A DNA stretch of 64,000 nt from Streptomyces sp. NBC_01717 (GTDB taxonomy: Bacteria > Actinomycetota > Actinomycetes > Streptomycetales > Streptomycetaceae): assembly GCF_036248255.1 (NCBI RefSeq), contig NZ_CP109178.1:4464001-4528000 (forward strand), given 5' to 3'. Shown piece by piece: positions 51,682-60,530 of the stretch; the first letter of the stretch is position 1; each line of letters begins with the position of its first letter. The notes under the pieces are model-generated. The model saw only the letters and a program-made list of their open reading frames with translations. It was not told where the DNA came from and searched no databases. A program made the position numbers and the translations under genes.

Positions 51682-52860
51682 ATGACACAGGGACGACCGC
51701 TGCTCAACCGCCGCCTCGCCGAATTCGGCACGACGATCTTCGCGGAGATGTCGGCGCTGGCCGTACGAACCGGCTCCATCAACCTCGGTCAGGGCTTCCC
51801 CGACACCGACGGCCCAGAAGAGATCCGGGAGGCCGCGGTCCGCGCACTGCGCGCCGGACACGGCAACCAGTACCCGCCGGGCCCCGGGGTTCCCGAGCTG
51901 CGCACCGCGATCGCCGCCCATCAGCAGCGGCGGTACGCGCTCACGTACGACCCCGACTCCGAAGTTCTCGTCACGGCGGGCGCCACCGAAGCCATCGCCG
52001 CCACCCTGCTCGCCCTCGTGGAACCCGGCGACGAGGTCATCGCCCTGGAGCCGTACTACGACTCGTACGCCGCCTGCATCGCCATGGCGGGCGGCGCCCG
52101 CGTCCCGGTCACTCTGCACCCGGACGCGGAGAGCGGTACGTACCGGCTCGACCTCGACGAGCTGCGCGCCGCCGTCACCCCCCGCACCCGGCTGATCCTC
52201 CTCAACACCCCGCACAACCCCACCGGCACCGTCCTGACCCGCGAGGAGCTGACGGCGATCGCCGAACTCGCCTGCGAGCGGGACCTGCTCGTCGTCACCG
52301 ACGAGGTGTACGAGCACCTGGTCTTCGAGGGGGAACACCTGCCGATCGCCGGGTTCCCCGGAATGCGCGAGCGGACCGTGACCATCGGTTCGGCGGGCAA
52401 GACGTTCTCGTTCACCGGGTGGAAGGTGGGCTGGGTGACCGCGAGCCCCGGGCTGGTGACGGCGGTCCGCTCGGCCAAGCAGTTCCTGACGTACGTCTCC
52501 GCGGGCCCGTTCCAGTACGCCGTCGCCGAGGCGCTGACCCTCCCCGACAGCTACTTCGAGGGGCTGCGCGCGGATCTGCGGGCCAAACGGGATCTGTTGA
52601 GCGGCGGGCTCGCCGAGGCCGGTTTCGAGGTGTACCGGCCGGCCGGGACGTACTTCGTCACCACCGACATCCGCCCGCTCGGCGGCGGGACCGACGGCTT
52701 CGCCTTCTGCCGCGCGCTGCCCGAGCGGTGCGGGGTCGTCGCCATCCCCAATGCGGTGTTCTACGACGATCAGGAGGCCGGCCGCAGCAAGGTCCGATTC
52801 GCCTTCTGCAAACGCGAGGACGTCCTGCGTGAGGCCGTTTCACGGCTCAAGGGCCTGTAG
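51682..52860 (+). CDS. Class I/II pyridoxal-phosphate aminotransferase
   Basis: 392 residues. FAEMSALAVRTGSINLGQGF, NQYPPGPGVPELRTAIAAH, AGATEAIAATLLALVEPGDE, LNTPHNPTGTVLTREEL, the PLP-phosphate Tyr/Asp region DEVYEHLVFEG, Schiff-base Lys in GSAGKTFSFTGWKVGW and substrate Arg in KVRFAFCKRED. This pattern resembles methionine/kynurenine-type aminotransferases (YbdL/KAT group). Start ATG 51682, with AGGA upstream; an ATG at 51673 is an alternative. Probably amino-group recycling. Confidence 0.92.
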   Translation: MTQGRPLLNRRLAEFGTTIFAEMSALAVRTGSINLGQGFPDTDGPEEIREAAVRALRAGHGNQYPPGPGVPELRTAIAAHQQRRYALTYDPDSEVLVTAGATEAIAATLLALVEPGDEVIALEPYYDSYAACIAMAGGARVPVTLHPDAESGTYRLDLDELRAAVTPRTRLILLNTPHNPTGTVLTREELTAIAELACERDLLVVTDEVYEHLVFEGEHLPIAGFPGMRERTVTIGSAGKTFSFTGWKVGWVTASPGLVTAVRSAKQFLTYVSAGPFQYAVAEALTLPDSYFEGLRADLRAKRDLLSGGLAEAGFEVYRPAGTYFVTTDIRPLGGGTDGFAFCRALPERCGVVAIPNAVFYDDQEAGRSKVRFAFCKREDVLREAVSRLKGL

Positions 52861-52986
52861 CCCCAGAGGAATTCACCATGCCGGAGCTCGCCTCCGTCCG
52901 GCGTGCGGAGCGACAGAAGCCCGGCCGGAGGCGGCGGTCGTGGTGACCGTCGCCCTGGCCGGGCTGTCGTGCGCAGGCGCTCCGGA

Positions 52987-53544
52987 TCAGGCGCTCGGCG
53001 CCGCGTCGTCGCCGTCGGTCTTCTTCTCGGCCGGCTCCAGGCCGAGACGCTCCAGCAGCCACTTGTCGAACTCGATCGAGGCCCGCACCCAGCTGACCGT
53101 CGACGAGACGAAGTGCTCCAGGCTGACGCCCGTACCGATGAGCATCTGCGCCTCACCGATCAGACGGACCGAGGTCTCGGTGTCCTCGGCGCCTTCCTCG
53201 GCCTCGTGGACGTGCGTGTAGACCTTCGGCCACAGCGTGCGACGGTTCCAGTCGTCGATGGCGTCGAGGAGGACCGGGCGCTGGTCCATGGCGTGGGGAC
53301 GGTCGTAGAACGTACGCACCGAGAAGACCTGCTGCTCGTCCTCACCACGGAACATGAAGTACGTGCGGAACTCTTCCCACGGCGCCGCGAGGTCGCCCTC
53401 GTCGTCGACGACGTACTTCAGCTCCATCTGCTCGAGGAGCTGCTTGACGAGGTCCTGGTCAGGGACGACGGGGCCCTCCGGTCCTGCCGCCTGCGGTTCG
53501 GGCTGGCCCCCGAAATTCGGAATCGAGGACGGGTCGATGCTCAC
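52987..53544 (-). CDS. YbjN-domain protein
   Basis: 185 residues, soluble, acidic. LVKQLLEQMELKYVVDDEGD, FRTYFMFRGEDEQQVFSVRT, DWNRRTLWPKVYTHV and MLIGTGVSLEHFVSSTVSWV match the YbjN-like sensory-transduction fold (type III secretion chaperone-like). GTG at 53544 follows GAAGGGA. Function unknown; downstream of nothing obvious. Confidence 0.87.
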   Translation of the reverse strand: MSIDPSSIPNFGGQPEPQAAGPEGPVVPDQDLVKQLLEQMELKYVVDDEGDLAAPWEEFRTYFMFRGEDEQQVFSVRTFYDRPHAMDQRPVLLDAIDDWNRRTLWPKVYTHVHEAEEGAEDTETSVRLIGEAQMLIGTGVSLEHFVSSTVSWVRASIEFDKWLLERLGLEPAEKKTDGDDAAPSA

Positions 53545-53731
53545 CGTGAATATCCCTTCGTACGGTTGCCGCCATCCTCCCCCATGGCAGGCGGGGGATG
53601 GCAACCCCCAGCTGGGCCGATCAGCTACAGGCTGACACGATCCGGCCCGCGCGGTGCCCCGGGGGTGCCGGTCCGGAGGGGGGAATGTCATGGATGGAAC
53701 ACCCGGACGGACTCACGAGGGCCCGGACAGT

Positions 53732-53767
53732 CGTGTACGAGGACGGGGGACACCGCCCTCGTACACG
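53732..53767 (-). terminator. Terminator downstream of clpB
   Basis: Perfect 11-bp stem CGTGTACGAGG / CCTCGTACACG with a 14-base loop, 36 bases after the clpB stop codon. Confidence 0.75.
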
Positions 53768-53802
53768 TCAGCCCGTTCGGCGTGCGACGCCCGCCGGGTC
53801 CG

Positions 53803-56400
53803 TCACCGCACGGCGCCCACGATCAGGCCGGCCTCCTCGTCCTCCCCGAACACGTCCACCCGTACGGTGTCCCCGTCCCTGACCTCGCCCGCGAGGATCT
53901 CCTTCGCGAGCCGGTCACCGATCGCGGTCTGGATCAGGCGACGCAGCGGCCGCGCCCCGTACGCCGGGTCGTTGCCCTCCTTCGCCAGCCAGGCCAGCGC
54001 GGCCGGAGTGACGTCGAGGGTGAGCCGCCGGTCGGCCAGCCGCTTGGCGAGCCGGCCGATCTGGAGCGCGGCGATGTGCGCGAGCTCGTCGCCGGAGAGG
54101 GCGGAGAAGACCACCAGGTCGTCGAGCCGGTTGAGGAACTCCGGCTTGAACGAGGCGCGTACGACGTCCAGAACCCGCGCCTTCTTCTCCTCCGGCTTCA
54201 TCAACGGATCGACCAGGAACTGGCTGCCCAGGTTCGACGTCAGGACCAGGATGGTGTTTCGGAAGTCCACCGTCCGGCCCTGGCCGTCGGTGAGCCGGCC
54301 GTCGTCGAGCACCTGGAGCAGGATGTCGAAGACCTCGGGGTGGGCCTTTTCCACCTCGTCCAGCAGGATGACGCTGTACGGACGGCGGCGGACCGCCTCC
54401 GTGAGCTGGCCGCCCTCCTCGTACCCCACATAGCCGGGCGGGGCACCGACCAGCCGGGCGACGCTGTGCTTCTCGCCGTACTCGCTCATGTCGATGCGGA
54501 CCATGGCCCGCTCGTCGTCGAACAGGAAGTCGGCGAGCGCCTTCGCCAGTTCGGTCTTGCCGACACCGGTCGGACCGAGGAAGAGGAACGATCCGGTGGG
54601 CCGGTCCGGGTCGGCGATACCGGCCCTGGTGCGGCGTACCGCATCCGACACCGCCTGCACGGCCTCGGCCTGGCCGATCAGCCGCCTGCCCAGCTCCTCC
54701 TCCATGCGCAGCAGCTTCTGCGTCTCGCCCTCCAGGAGCCGGCCGGCCGGGATGCCGGTCCAGGCGCCGACCACATCGGCGATGTCGTCCGGGCCGACCT
54801 CCTCCTTGACCATGGTGTCCTTGGCGGCCTCCTGCTCCGCCTCGTCGGCCTCCGCGAGCTCCCGTTCCAGGCCCGGGATCTCCCCGTACAGCAGCTTGGA
54901 GGCGGTGTCGAAGTCGCCGTCGCGCTGGGCGCGTTCGGCCTGGCCGCGCAGGTCGTCGAGGCGCTCCTTCAGCTCACCGACGCGGTTGAGGCTCTGCTTC
55001 TCCTTCTCCCAGCGGGCGGTGAGGCCGCGCAGCTCCTCCTCCTTGTCGGCGAGGTCGCGGCGGAGCTTCTCCAGACGCTGGACGGAAGCGGCATCGGTCT
55101 CGTTCTTCAGTGCCAGCTCCTCCATCCGCAGGCGGTCGACGGCGCGCTGGAGTTCGTCGATCTCGACGGGCGAGGAGTCGATCTCCATGCGCAGCCGGGA
55201 CGCCGCCTCGTCGACCAGGTCGATGGCCTTGTCGGGAAGGAAGCGGGAGGTGATGTAGCGGTCGGACAGGGTCGCGGCGGCGACCAGCGCGGAGTCCGCG
55301 ATCTGCACCTTGTGGTGTGCCTCGTACCGTCCCTTGAGCCCGCGCAGGATCGCGATGGTGTCCTCGACGGACGGTTCGGCGACCAGAACCTGCTGGAAGC
55401 GGCGCTCCAGCGCGGCGTCCTTCTCGATGCGCTCGCGGTACTCGTCGAGCGTCGTCGCGCCGACCATCCGCAGCTCACCACGGGCCAGCATGGGCTTGAG
55501 CATGTTGCCGGCGTCCATGGCGGAGTCCCCGCCCGCCCCGGCGCCCACGACGGTGTGCAGCTCGTCGATGAACGTGATGATCTGCCCGTCGCTCTCCTTG
55601 ATCTCGGAGAGGACGGACTTCAGCCGCTCCTCGAACTCACCGCGGTACTTGGCCCCGGCGACCATGGCCCCGAGGTCCAGCGAGACGAGCCGCTTGTTCC
55701 TCAGGCTCTCGGGCACGTCGCCCTTGACGATGCGCTGAGCGAGCCCTTCGACGACGGCCGTCTTGCCGACGCCGGGCTCGCCGATGAGCACGGGGTTGTT
55801 CTTCGTGCGCCGCGACAGGACCTGCACGACGCGCCGGATCTCGTGGTCACGCCCGATGACGGGGTCGAGCTTGCCCTCGCGCGCGGCCGCCGTGAAGTCG
55901 GTGCCGAACTTCTCCAGGGCCTTGTACTGGCCCTCCGGGTCGGGTGTGGTCACCCGGCGCCCTCCCCTGCTCTTCTCGAATGCGTCCAGCAGCTTCTTCG
56001 CACTGGCTCCCTGCTGGGTGAGGATCTCACCGGCGCGGCCGCCCTCGGCCGCGATACCGATCAGCAGATGCTCGGTGGAGAGGTAGTCGTCGCCGAGCTC
56101 CTTCGCGCGCTGCGCGGCGTCCGCGATGACGGCGAGCAGCTCACGGTTGGGCTGCGGCGGCGCGACGGTCGCCCCGGTGACGCTGGGCAGCGACGCGAGC
56201 AGCCGGTCCGTCTGGGTCCGTACGGCGACCTGGTCGGCGTCGACGGCGGCGAGCAGGTCGGTGATGTTCTCGTTGTCCTCGCCCTCCAGCAGAGCGAGCA
56301 GCAGATGCCCCGGGGTCAGATCGGCGTGCCCGTCCTTCACGGCCCTGCTGGTGGCCGCATTGATGGCGTCCCGGCTCTTGTTGGTCAGCTCGGCGTCCAC
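53803..56400 (-). CDS. clpB: ATP-dependent chaperone ClpB
   Basis: 865 residues, full length. Disaggregase working with DnaK/DnaJ/GrpE. N-domain [23 protein letters not shown]1 Walker [10 protein letters not shown] and [20 protein letters not shown]; the coiled-coil middle domain ([38 protein letters not shown]) that defines ClpB versus ClpA/C; AAA2 Walker [10 protein letters not shown] and [19 protein letters not shown] start with AAGGAGGAGAG upstream. A HAIR operator lies ~80 bases upstream, so HspR represses it without stress. Confidence 0.98.
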   Translation of the reverse strand: MDAELTNKSRDAINAATSRAVKDGHADLTPGHLLLALLEGEDNENITDLLAAVDADQVAVRTQTDRLLASLPSVTGATVAPPQPNRELLAVIADAAQRAKELGDDYLSTEHLLIGIAAEGGRAGEILTQQGASAKKLLDAFEKSRGGRRVTTPDPEGQYKALEKFGTDFTAAAREGKLDPVIGRDHEIRRVVQVLSRRTKNNPVLIGEPGVGKTAVVEGLAQRIVKGDVPESLRNKRLVSLDLGAMVAGAKYRGEFEERLKSVLSEIKESDGQIITFIDELHTVVGAGAGGDSAMDAGNMLKPMLARGELRMVGATTLDEYRERIEKDAALERRFQQVLVAEPSVEDTIAILRGLKGRYEAHHKVQIADSALVAAATLSDRYITSRFLPDKAIDLVDEAASRLRMEIDSSPVEIDELQRAVDRLRMEELALKNETDAASVQRLEKLRRDLADKEEELRGLTARWEKEKQSLNRVGELKERLDDLRGQAERAQRDGDFDTASKLLYGEIPGLERELAEADEAEQEAAKDTMVKEEVGPDDIADVVGAWTGIPAGRLLEGETQKLLRMEEELGRRLIGQAEAVQAVSDAVRRTRAGIADPDRPTGSFLFLGPTGVGKTELAKALADFLFDDERAMVRIDMSEYGEKHSVARLVGAPPGYVGYEEGGQLTEAVRRRPYSVILLDEVEKAHPEVFDILLQVLDDGRLTDGQGRTVDFRNTILVLTSNLGSQFLVDPLMKPEEKKARVLDVVRASFKPEFLNRLDDLVVFSALSGDELAHIAALQIGRLAKRLADRRLTLDVTPAALAWLAKEGNDPAYGARPLRRLIQTAIGDRLAKEILAGEVRDGDTVRVDVFGEDEEAGLIVGAVR

Positions 56401-56475
56401 GTGCGCTCTCTCCTCCTTGCGGTGGCTGGTCCGTCCACTTCTTTCACGACAACTGACTCAGTCAACGTCCACAAA

Positions 56476-56496
56476 GTTGAGTCTATTCCACTCAAG
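56476..56496 (-). promoter_or_regulatory. HAIR operator (HspR site) for clpB
   Basis: GTTGAGT-CTATTCC-ACTCAAG matches the HspR consensus CTTGAGT-N7-ACTCAAG with one change. On the minus strand it overlaps a likely -35 (TTGAGT). The repressor gene hspR is in this window at 60083. Confidence 0.88.
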
Positions 56497-56626
56497 GCTG
56501 GATCCTGACGAAAACCACCGGACTCCGGCGGCAACCGCCGACAGGAACCCGCTCGTGTCCGAGTCAACCGGCCGGACAACCCCTGCGCCACCGCAGGACC
56601 GGGCGACGGCTGCCTACCCTTTGTCC

Positions 56627-57049
56627 ATGGCCGTAGACGTACGCAACCCCAGCCCCGAGTACCTCGCCTTCTGGCGCGAATACCACGTGTGCACCCTGAC
56701 CACCCTCCGCCCCGACGGCACACCTCACGTGGTGCCGGTCGGTGTGACGTACGACCCCGAGGCCGGGCTCGCGCGCATCATCACCAACAAGAGCAGCAGA
56801 AAGGTCGCCCACGTCCTGGCCGCCGGCCCGGACGGGGCACGGGTGGCGGTCTGCCAGGTCGACCGGGGCCGCTGGGCGACGCTGGAGGGCCGCGCGACGA
56901 TCCGCACGGAACAGGACGTGGTCGAGGACGCCGTACGCCGCTACGCGGAGCGCTACGAGCGCACCCCGGCACCCAACCCGGACCGGGTCGTCATCGAGAT
57001 CACCCTCGACCGGGCCCTCGGGAGGGGCGCACCGGTCCGCACGGCCTGA
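56627..57049 (+). CDS. Pyridoxamine-phosphate-oxidase-fold protein (F420/FMN type)
   Basis: 140 residues, split-barrel fold. CTLTTLRPDGTPHVVPVGVT, ARIITNKSSRKVAHVLA and VAVCQVDRGRWATLEGRATI match F420-dependent TIGR03618-type reductases. No ribosome site precedes the ATG; TACCCT lies six bases upstream, so it may be leaderless. Confidence 0.9.
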   Translation: MAVDVRNPSPEYLAFWREYHVCTLTTLRPDGTPHVVPVGVTYDPEAGLARIITNKSSRKVAHVLAAGPDGARVAVCQVDRGRWATLEGRATIRTEQDVVEDAVRRYAERYERTPAPNPDRVVIEITLDRALGRGAPVRTA

Positions 57050-57084
57050 CCGCCGGCAGCTCCCGGCCGCCCGTCCCCGGACAG

Positions 57085-57127
57085 CACAGCGGCGCCACCG
57101 TGTTCAGGTCACGATGGCGCCGCTGTG
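57085..57127. terminator. Bidirectional terminator
   Basis: CACAGCGGCGCCA (57085-57097) pairs with TGGCGCCGCTGTG (57115-57127); four more inner pairs after one mismatch and a 7-base loop. Confidence 0.8.
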
Positions 57128-57168
57128 TGGGGGAAGTGTCTGAGCGACATGGAACGACGGGGGATCGC

Positions 57169-57489
57169 TCAGGCACTGCGGGGGGTGGCGGTGATGGTTT
57201 CGGGTTCGATCAGCTGGTGGTCACGCTGATCGAGGTTGACGAAGATCATTCCGTACCGGATGGCACAACGAACGGGCTGCGGCGCCCCGCGGGGGCGACG
57301 AAGGCATCGGTAGGCGCGGACCTCTTCGTCGTCCTCCAGGACGACGACGATCGGCTCCCCGAGCAGGGTGACCATCAACGAATCGCCATGGCGGGGGAGT
57401 GCCGTGAGCAGATCGATGAAGTGCCACCCTGAGCGGTATGCGGAGGCCATCTCCCGCCGGAAAACCCGGTCGTCCGGCGGGATGGTCAT
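57169..57489 (-). CDS. Rieske-like protein lacking cluster ligands
   Basis: 106 residues. The order SAYRSGWHFIDLLTALPRHG, DSLMVTLLGEPIVVVLEDDE and EVRAYRCLRRPRGAPQ then YGMIFVNLDQRDHQLIEP is that of the N-terminal Rieske domain of ring-hydroxylating oxygenases (GEPVVVxRDxDGxVRA, CxH, CxxHG, FVNLD). Here, however, the expected CxH is CLR and CxxH is CAIR, so both His ligands are missing and a 2Fe-2S cluster is unlikely. It may be a binding or adaptor protein. Its start overlaps the stop of the secreted-peptide gene (ATGA), so the two are made together. Confidence 0.75.
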   Translation of the reverse strand: MTIPPDDRVFRREMASAYRSGWHFIDLLTALPRHGDSLMVTLLGEPIVVVLEDDEEVRAYRCLRRPRGAPQPVRCAIRYGMIFVNLDQRDHQLIEPETITATPRSA

Positions 57490-57674
57490 GCGCCCGCCAG
57501 ATTCACCGGGATGGTGTCCCAAGCCAGGTCGGGCGGCGCCACGGCTTGAACCTGCACGCCCGCAGTCTCACTGGGCGTACTGTCCCAAGCCAGGTCCATG
57601 GCGCTCAGCGCTCCGAACGTCAGCCCGGCGGAGAAGGCCGCAGCAAGCACCGAGCGAAGCATTTTCTTACCCAT
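57486..57674 (-). CDS. Small secreted repeat peptide, candidate signal
   Basis: 62 residues. A signal peptide (MGKKMLRSVLAAAFSAGLTF then GALSA) is followed by a mature part of ~37 residues containing two copies of DLAWD(S/T)xP: MDLAWDSTPSETAG and PDLAWDTIPVNLAG. No Cys is present. It is coupled (ATGA) to the Rieske-like gene and divergent from LuxR-type regulators. The start is uncertain: ATG at 57674, or GTG 57692 / TTG 57698 nearer to GGAGAGG. Function is not known; an extracellular signal peptide is the leading idea. Confidence 0.7.
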   Translation of the reverse strand: MGKKMLRSVLAAAFSAGLTFGALSAMDLAWDSTPSETAGVQVQAVAPPDLAWDTIPVNLAGA

Positions 57675-57766
57675 AGTCGGCTTCGTCCTCACTTCCAAGG
57701 TTTCCTCTCCCCCGCAGAACAAGACGATTGCTCATCCAGGCACGTCAATGCCACAGAAGCGATGCA

Positions 57767-57793
57767 TCATGTTCCTGCTGATTCATGTTCCTG
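57767..57793 (+). promoter_or_regulatory. Direct repeats upstream of LuxR-type regulator 1
   Basis: Two copies of TCATGTTCCTG (57767-57777 and 57783-57793), 16 bases apart, end just before the ribosome site. Possible operator in the divergent promoter region. Confidence 0.45.
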
Positions 57794-57805
57794 GGGGGTG
57801 GAGAA

Positions 57806-58789
57806 TTGACCACAAAAAGCAAAAATGCGACACATCCCCACCCTGTCAGCGCTCTGTGTGACGAGGGGGCACGGCTTTACGCGAGCGCACTGAGCGTGGG
57901 CAAGATAGCTCGCACCGAGGTGGGGTCCGCTCCCTGCCTCCTGGAATTCGCGCTGCTTCATCCTGATCCCGATGACGCCACCTGGCTCCGGCCGGTGCCG
58001 CCGGCCGCCGCACTGACACAGCGACTGCACCCGATAGAGCGGGAGATCCAGGACCGAAGACGTCTCTCGGTAGAGCTGACTGATGCTTTTGAACCGTTCA
58101 TGGCTATCAGCGCCCAGACACCGCCGACCACGCATGCGATCACGGTGCTCGAAGGCATCGACCGCATCAATGCGTCCATCGAACTCGCCATGGCCGAGTG
58201 CCGGTCGGAAGTACTCACCATCCAGCCGGGTGGCGGTCGCAGCGAGGGCGCCCTCAACATCGCAGTGGAACGCGGGAACATGCTCACCCAGCGTGGCGTA
58301 GGCATGCGCTCCCTCTACCAGCACACCGTTCGGCACAGCCACGGAACCCTCAGCTACGCGGCGCGCATGGCCTCGGACAAGGTGGAGATCCGCACCCTCG
58401 AAGAGCTCATCGAACGGCTGATGATCTTCGACCACACGGTCGCATTCATCCCTGCCACGGACGACCGGCAAGTGGCGCTGGAGCTAAGACACCCGGGCAT
58501 GGTGGAGTACCTCGTCAAGGTCTTCGAGCAGTTCTGGCGACGCGCGGTCCCGCTGCAGGAGGAGGTCCCCTACGAACCCACCCCCGAAGGAATCTCCGGC
58601 GTACGTCATTCGATCGCGAAGCTGCTGGTGGAGGGCCATGTCGACGAGGCCATCGCCCGCCGTCTCGGCATGAACGTACGCACCTGCCGCGCGCACATCG
58701 CCAAGCTCAGTTCCGCGCTCGGCAGCAACAGTCGTGCGCAACTCGGCTACCTCATAGCGCAGTCCGGGATCCTTGAGCAGGATCACTGA
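57806..58789 (+). CDS. LuxR-type regulator 1 with a large N-terminal sensor region
   Basis: 327 residues. Residues ~15-90 are a helical domain (LCDEGARLYASALSVGKIAR, HPDPDDATWLRPVPPAAALT). A central domain around residues 135-240 (SEVLTIQPGGGRSEGALNIA, GMRSLYQHTVRHSHGTLSYA, IFDHTVAFIPATDDRQVALE) resembles TrmB/phospholipase-D-like sensor domains of this regulator type. The C-terminal HTH reads SIAKLLVEGHVDEAIARRLG and NVRTCRAHIAKLSSALGSNS. TTG start at 57806 after GGTGGAG. Paralogue of the next gene. Confidence 0.87.
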   Translation: MTTKSKNATHPHPVSALCDEGARLYASALSVGKIARTEVGSAPCLLEFALLHPDPDDATWLRPVPPAAALTQRLHPIEREIQDRRRLSVELTDAFEPFMAISAQTPPTTHAITVLEGIDRINASIELAMAECRSEVLTIQPGGGRSEGALNIAVERGNMLTQRGVGMRSLYQHTVRHSHGTLSYAARMASDKVEIRTLEELIERLMIFDHTVAFIPATDDRQVALELRHPGMVEYLVKVFEQFWRRAVPLQEEVPYEPTPEGISGVRHSIAKLLVEGHVDEAIARRLGMNVRTCRAHIAKLSSALGSNSRAQLGYLIAQSGILEQDH

Positions 58790-59026
58790 CCCGCCACGTA
58801 CATCGCCGCTGCGCAACCACTGTGTGTGTCGGTGTTCGACATGGCGTCCGACCTGCTTCCTTCGTGAAGGCGTGCCGTGACCGCGCAACGGGGGAGAACA
58901 CAGCCACGACCCCACGACCCTTGTGCTCCCGAGGAGTTCATCACCCCCGACACGGCAACACTCCCCCAATGACTACGCTTCCACCACCGTCAGCTTGTTG
59001 CACTGTAAAAAGTGGGGGGCCCTCAG

Positions 59027-60046
59027 ATGGCCGTAGACAGGGAAGTTCCGGTCCACCCGCATGATGCGCGAGAGCTGTGTGACTCCGCGATCCAGCTCTA
59101 CGCCGAGGCGCTCCGCAAGGGGCGGATCCCACGCGCCGACCTCGCACCAGCCCCGTGCCTCATCGACATGGCCCTGGTCCACCCCGACCCCCGGGACGAC
59201 GCGTGGATGCGCCCCGTGCCACCGTCCGCCGCCCTGGCACATCTGCTGCAGCCCGTCACCCGCGAGATCCACGAACGGATACGGCGCACCGCGGCCCTCG
59301 CGGACTCGCTGGCCCCCCTGGCGTCGGTGGTCAGTGAGGACCCCAACCTCGCCATCACCGTCATCGAGGGAAAGCCACAGATCAGGGCAGCCGTCGGCGA
59401 CGCGACGGCGGGAGCATCGAGGGAGGTGCTGACGATGCAGCCAGGCAGCACCAGACCCTTCAATCAAATGCCGGAGGCGCTGCCCCGCGCCCTGTCCATG
59501 GTCGAGCAAGGGGCCAGCCTGCGACACATCTACCAGCACTCGGCCCGGTACGCTCCCCGACTCAAGGAGTACCTGGCCCAGGTCCCCGCGGACCGCCTCC
59601 AGGTACGCACCGTCGAACAGACCGTGGAACGACTGCTCATCTTCGACCGCGCGGTCGCCTTCATTCCCGCAAACGCCACGCGGGACGTCGCCCTGGAGAT
59701 CCGCCACCCCGCCCTGATCCGCTTCCTGATCCAGATGTACGAGGTCCTGTGGGCGCAGGCCACTCCCCTCACCCAGCAACTGCCCACATCGGCCCCCGGC
59801 ACCCCCGTCACCGCCGTACAGCGCAGCATCGCGCGCCTCCTGGTCGAAGGCCACGTCGACGACGCGGTGGCCCGCAAGCTGGGCATCAGCGTCCGCACCT
59901 GCCGGTCCCACATCGCCAAACTCATGCAGGCACTCGACGCCTCCAGCCGGACCCAACTGGGCGCGCTCATCGTCCGGTCGGGCATCGCTGAGCCGGACGG
60001 TGACGTCCGCACCGACGCGGAAGGCCCGCCACCCGTTTCCGGGTGA
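59027..60046 (+). CDS. LuxR-type regulator 2, paralogue of regulator 1
   Basis: 339 residues. Same layout as its neighbour: LCDSAIQLYAEALRKGRIPR, HPDPRDDAWMRPVPPSAALA, EVLTMQPGSTRPFNQMP, IYQHSARYAPRLKEYLAQVP, IFDRAVAFIPANATRDVALE, and HTH SIARLLVEGHVDDAVARKLG with SVRTCRSHIAKLMQALDASS. The ATG at 59027 follows GGGGGG at seven bases. Two paralogues in tandem suggest duplication with divergence in ligand. No peptide gene lies before this one; the 237-base gap shows nothing else. Confidence 0.87.
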   Translation: MAVDREVPVHPHDARELCDSAIQLYAEALRKGRIPRADLAPAPCLIDMALVHPDPRDDAWMRPVPPSAALAHLLQPVTREIHERIRRTAALADSLAPLASVVSEDPNLAITVIEGKPQIRAAVGDATAGASREVLTMQPGSTRPFNQMPEALPRALSMVEQGASLRHIYQHSARYAPRLKEYLAQVPADRLQVRTVEQTVERLLIFDRAVAFIPANATRDVALEIRHPALIRFLIQMYEVLWAQATPLTQQLPTSAPGTPVTAVQRSIARLLVEGHVDDAVARKLGISVRTCRSHIAKLMQALDASSRTQLGALIVRSGIAEPDGDVRTDAEGPPPVSG

Positions 60047-60052
60047 CGGGCC
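60023..60052. terminator. Terminator at the LuxR-type regulator 2 end
   Basis: GGCCCGCCACCCG / CGGGTGACGGGCC pair 12 of 13 around a TTTC loop, spanning the stop codon; hspR converges from the other side. Confidence 0.7.
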
Positions 60053-60082
60053 TCGGCCGTCGTACGTACGCCGTAACCGCGC

Positions 60083-60529
60083 CTATTCCTTCGGCCTCTT
60101 CGGCCGCCAGACCACCAACGCACTGGTCTGCTGCACATCCTGATACGGCACCAGATCACGCCGGTACGACGCATGCACCTGCGCCTCGCGCTGCTGCATC
60201 GCCGCCGCCGCACCGTCCACTGCCGCGGAGAGTTCGGCGACGCGCTGCTGGAGCGCGGCCACCTGGTTCTCCAGCTCGATGATGCGCTTGATGCCCGCCA
60301 GGTTGATGCCCTCGTCCTGCGACAGTTGCTGCACGGTGCGCAGCAGCTCGATGTCGCGGGCCGAGTAGCGCCGGCCGCGGCCGGCCGTGCGGTCCGGGGA
60401 GACCAGACCGAGGCGGTCGTACTGGCGCAGTGTCTGCGGATGCAGGCCCGCGAGCTGGGCCGCGATCGAGATCACGTACACCGGTGAGTCATCGGTCAGT
60501 TGGTACGGATTACGTCGTCGGCCGTCCAC
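60083..60529 (-). CDS. hspR: Heat-shock repressor HspR
   Basis: 148 residues, MerR-type. DGRRRNPYQLTDDSPVYVIS, AAQLAGLHPQTLRQYDRLGL, VSPDRTAGRGRRYSARDIEL, a coiled coil (IIELENQVAALQQRVAELSA) and the tail TSALVVWRPKRPKE. It represses dnaK and clpB through HAIR sites, with DnaK as co-repressor. GTG start one base past the dnaJ stop; GAAGGGAG lies within dnaJ. Confidence 0.97.
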   Translation of the reverse strand: MDGRRRNPYQLTDDSPVYVISIAAQLAGLHPQTLRQYDRLGLVSPDRTAGRGRRYSARDIELLRTVQQLSQDEGINLAGIKRIIELENQVAALQQRVAELSAAVDGAAAAMQQREAQVHASYRRDLVPYQDVQQTSALVVWRPKRPKE

Positions 60530-60530
60530 A

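Noticed and set aside
56446..56466. CAACTGACTCAGTCAACG as a second HAIR site at clpB
   Set aside because: It is a palindrome without the CTTGAGT-N7-ACTCAAG structure.
52903..56508. Plus-strand open frame of about 1200 codons opposite clpB
   Set aside because: Antisense of a conserved chaperone, low-complexity Leu/Arg/Val composition, no motif and no ribosome site.
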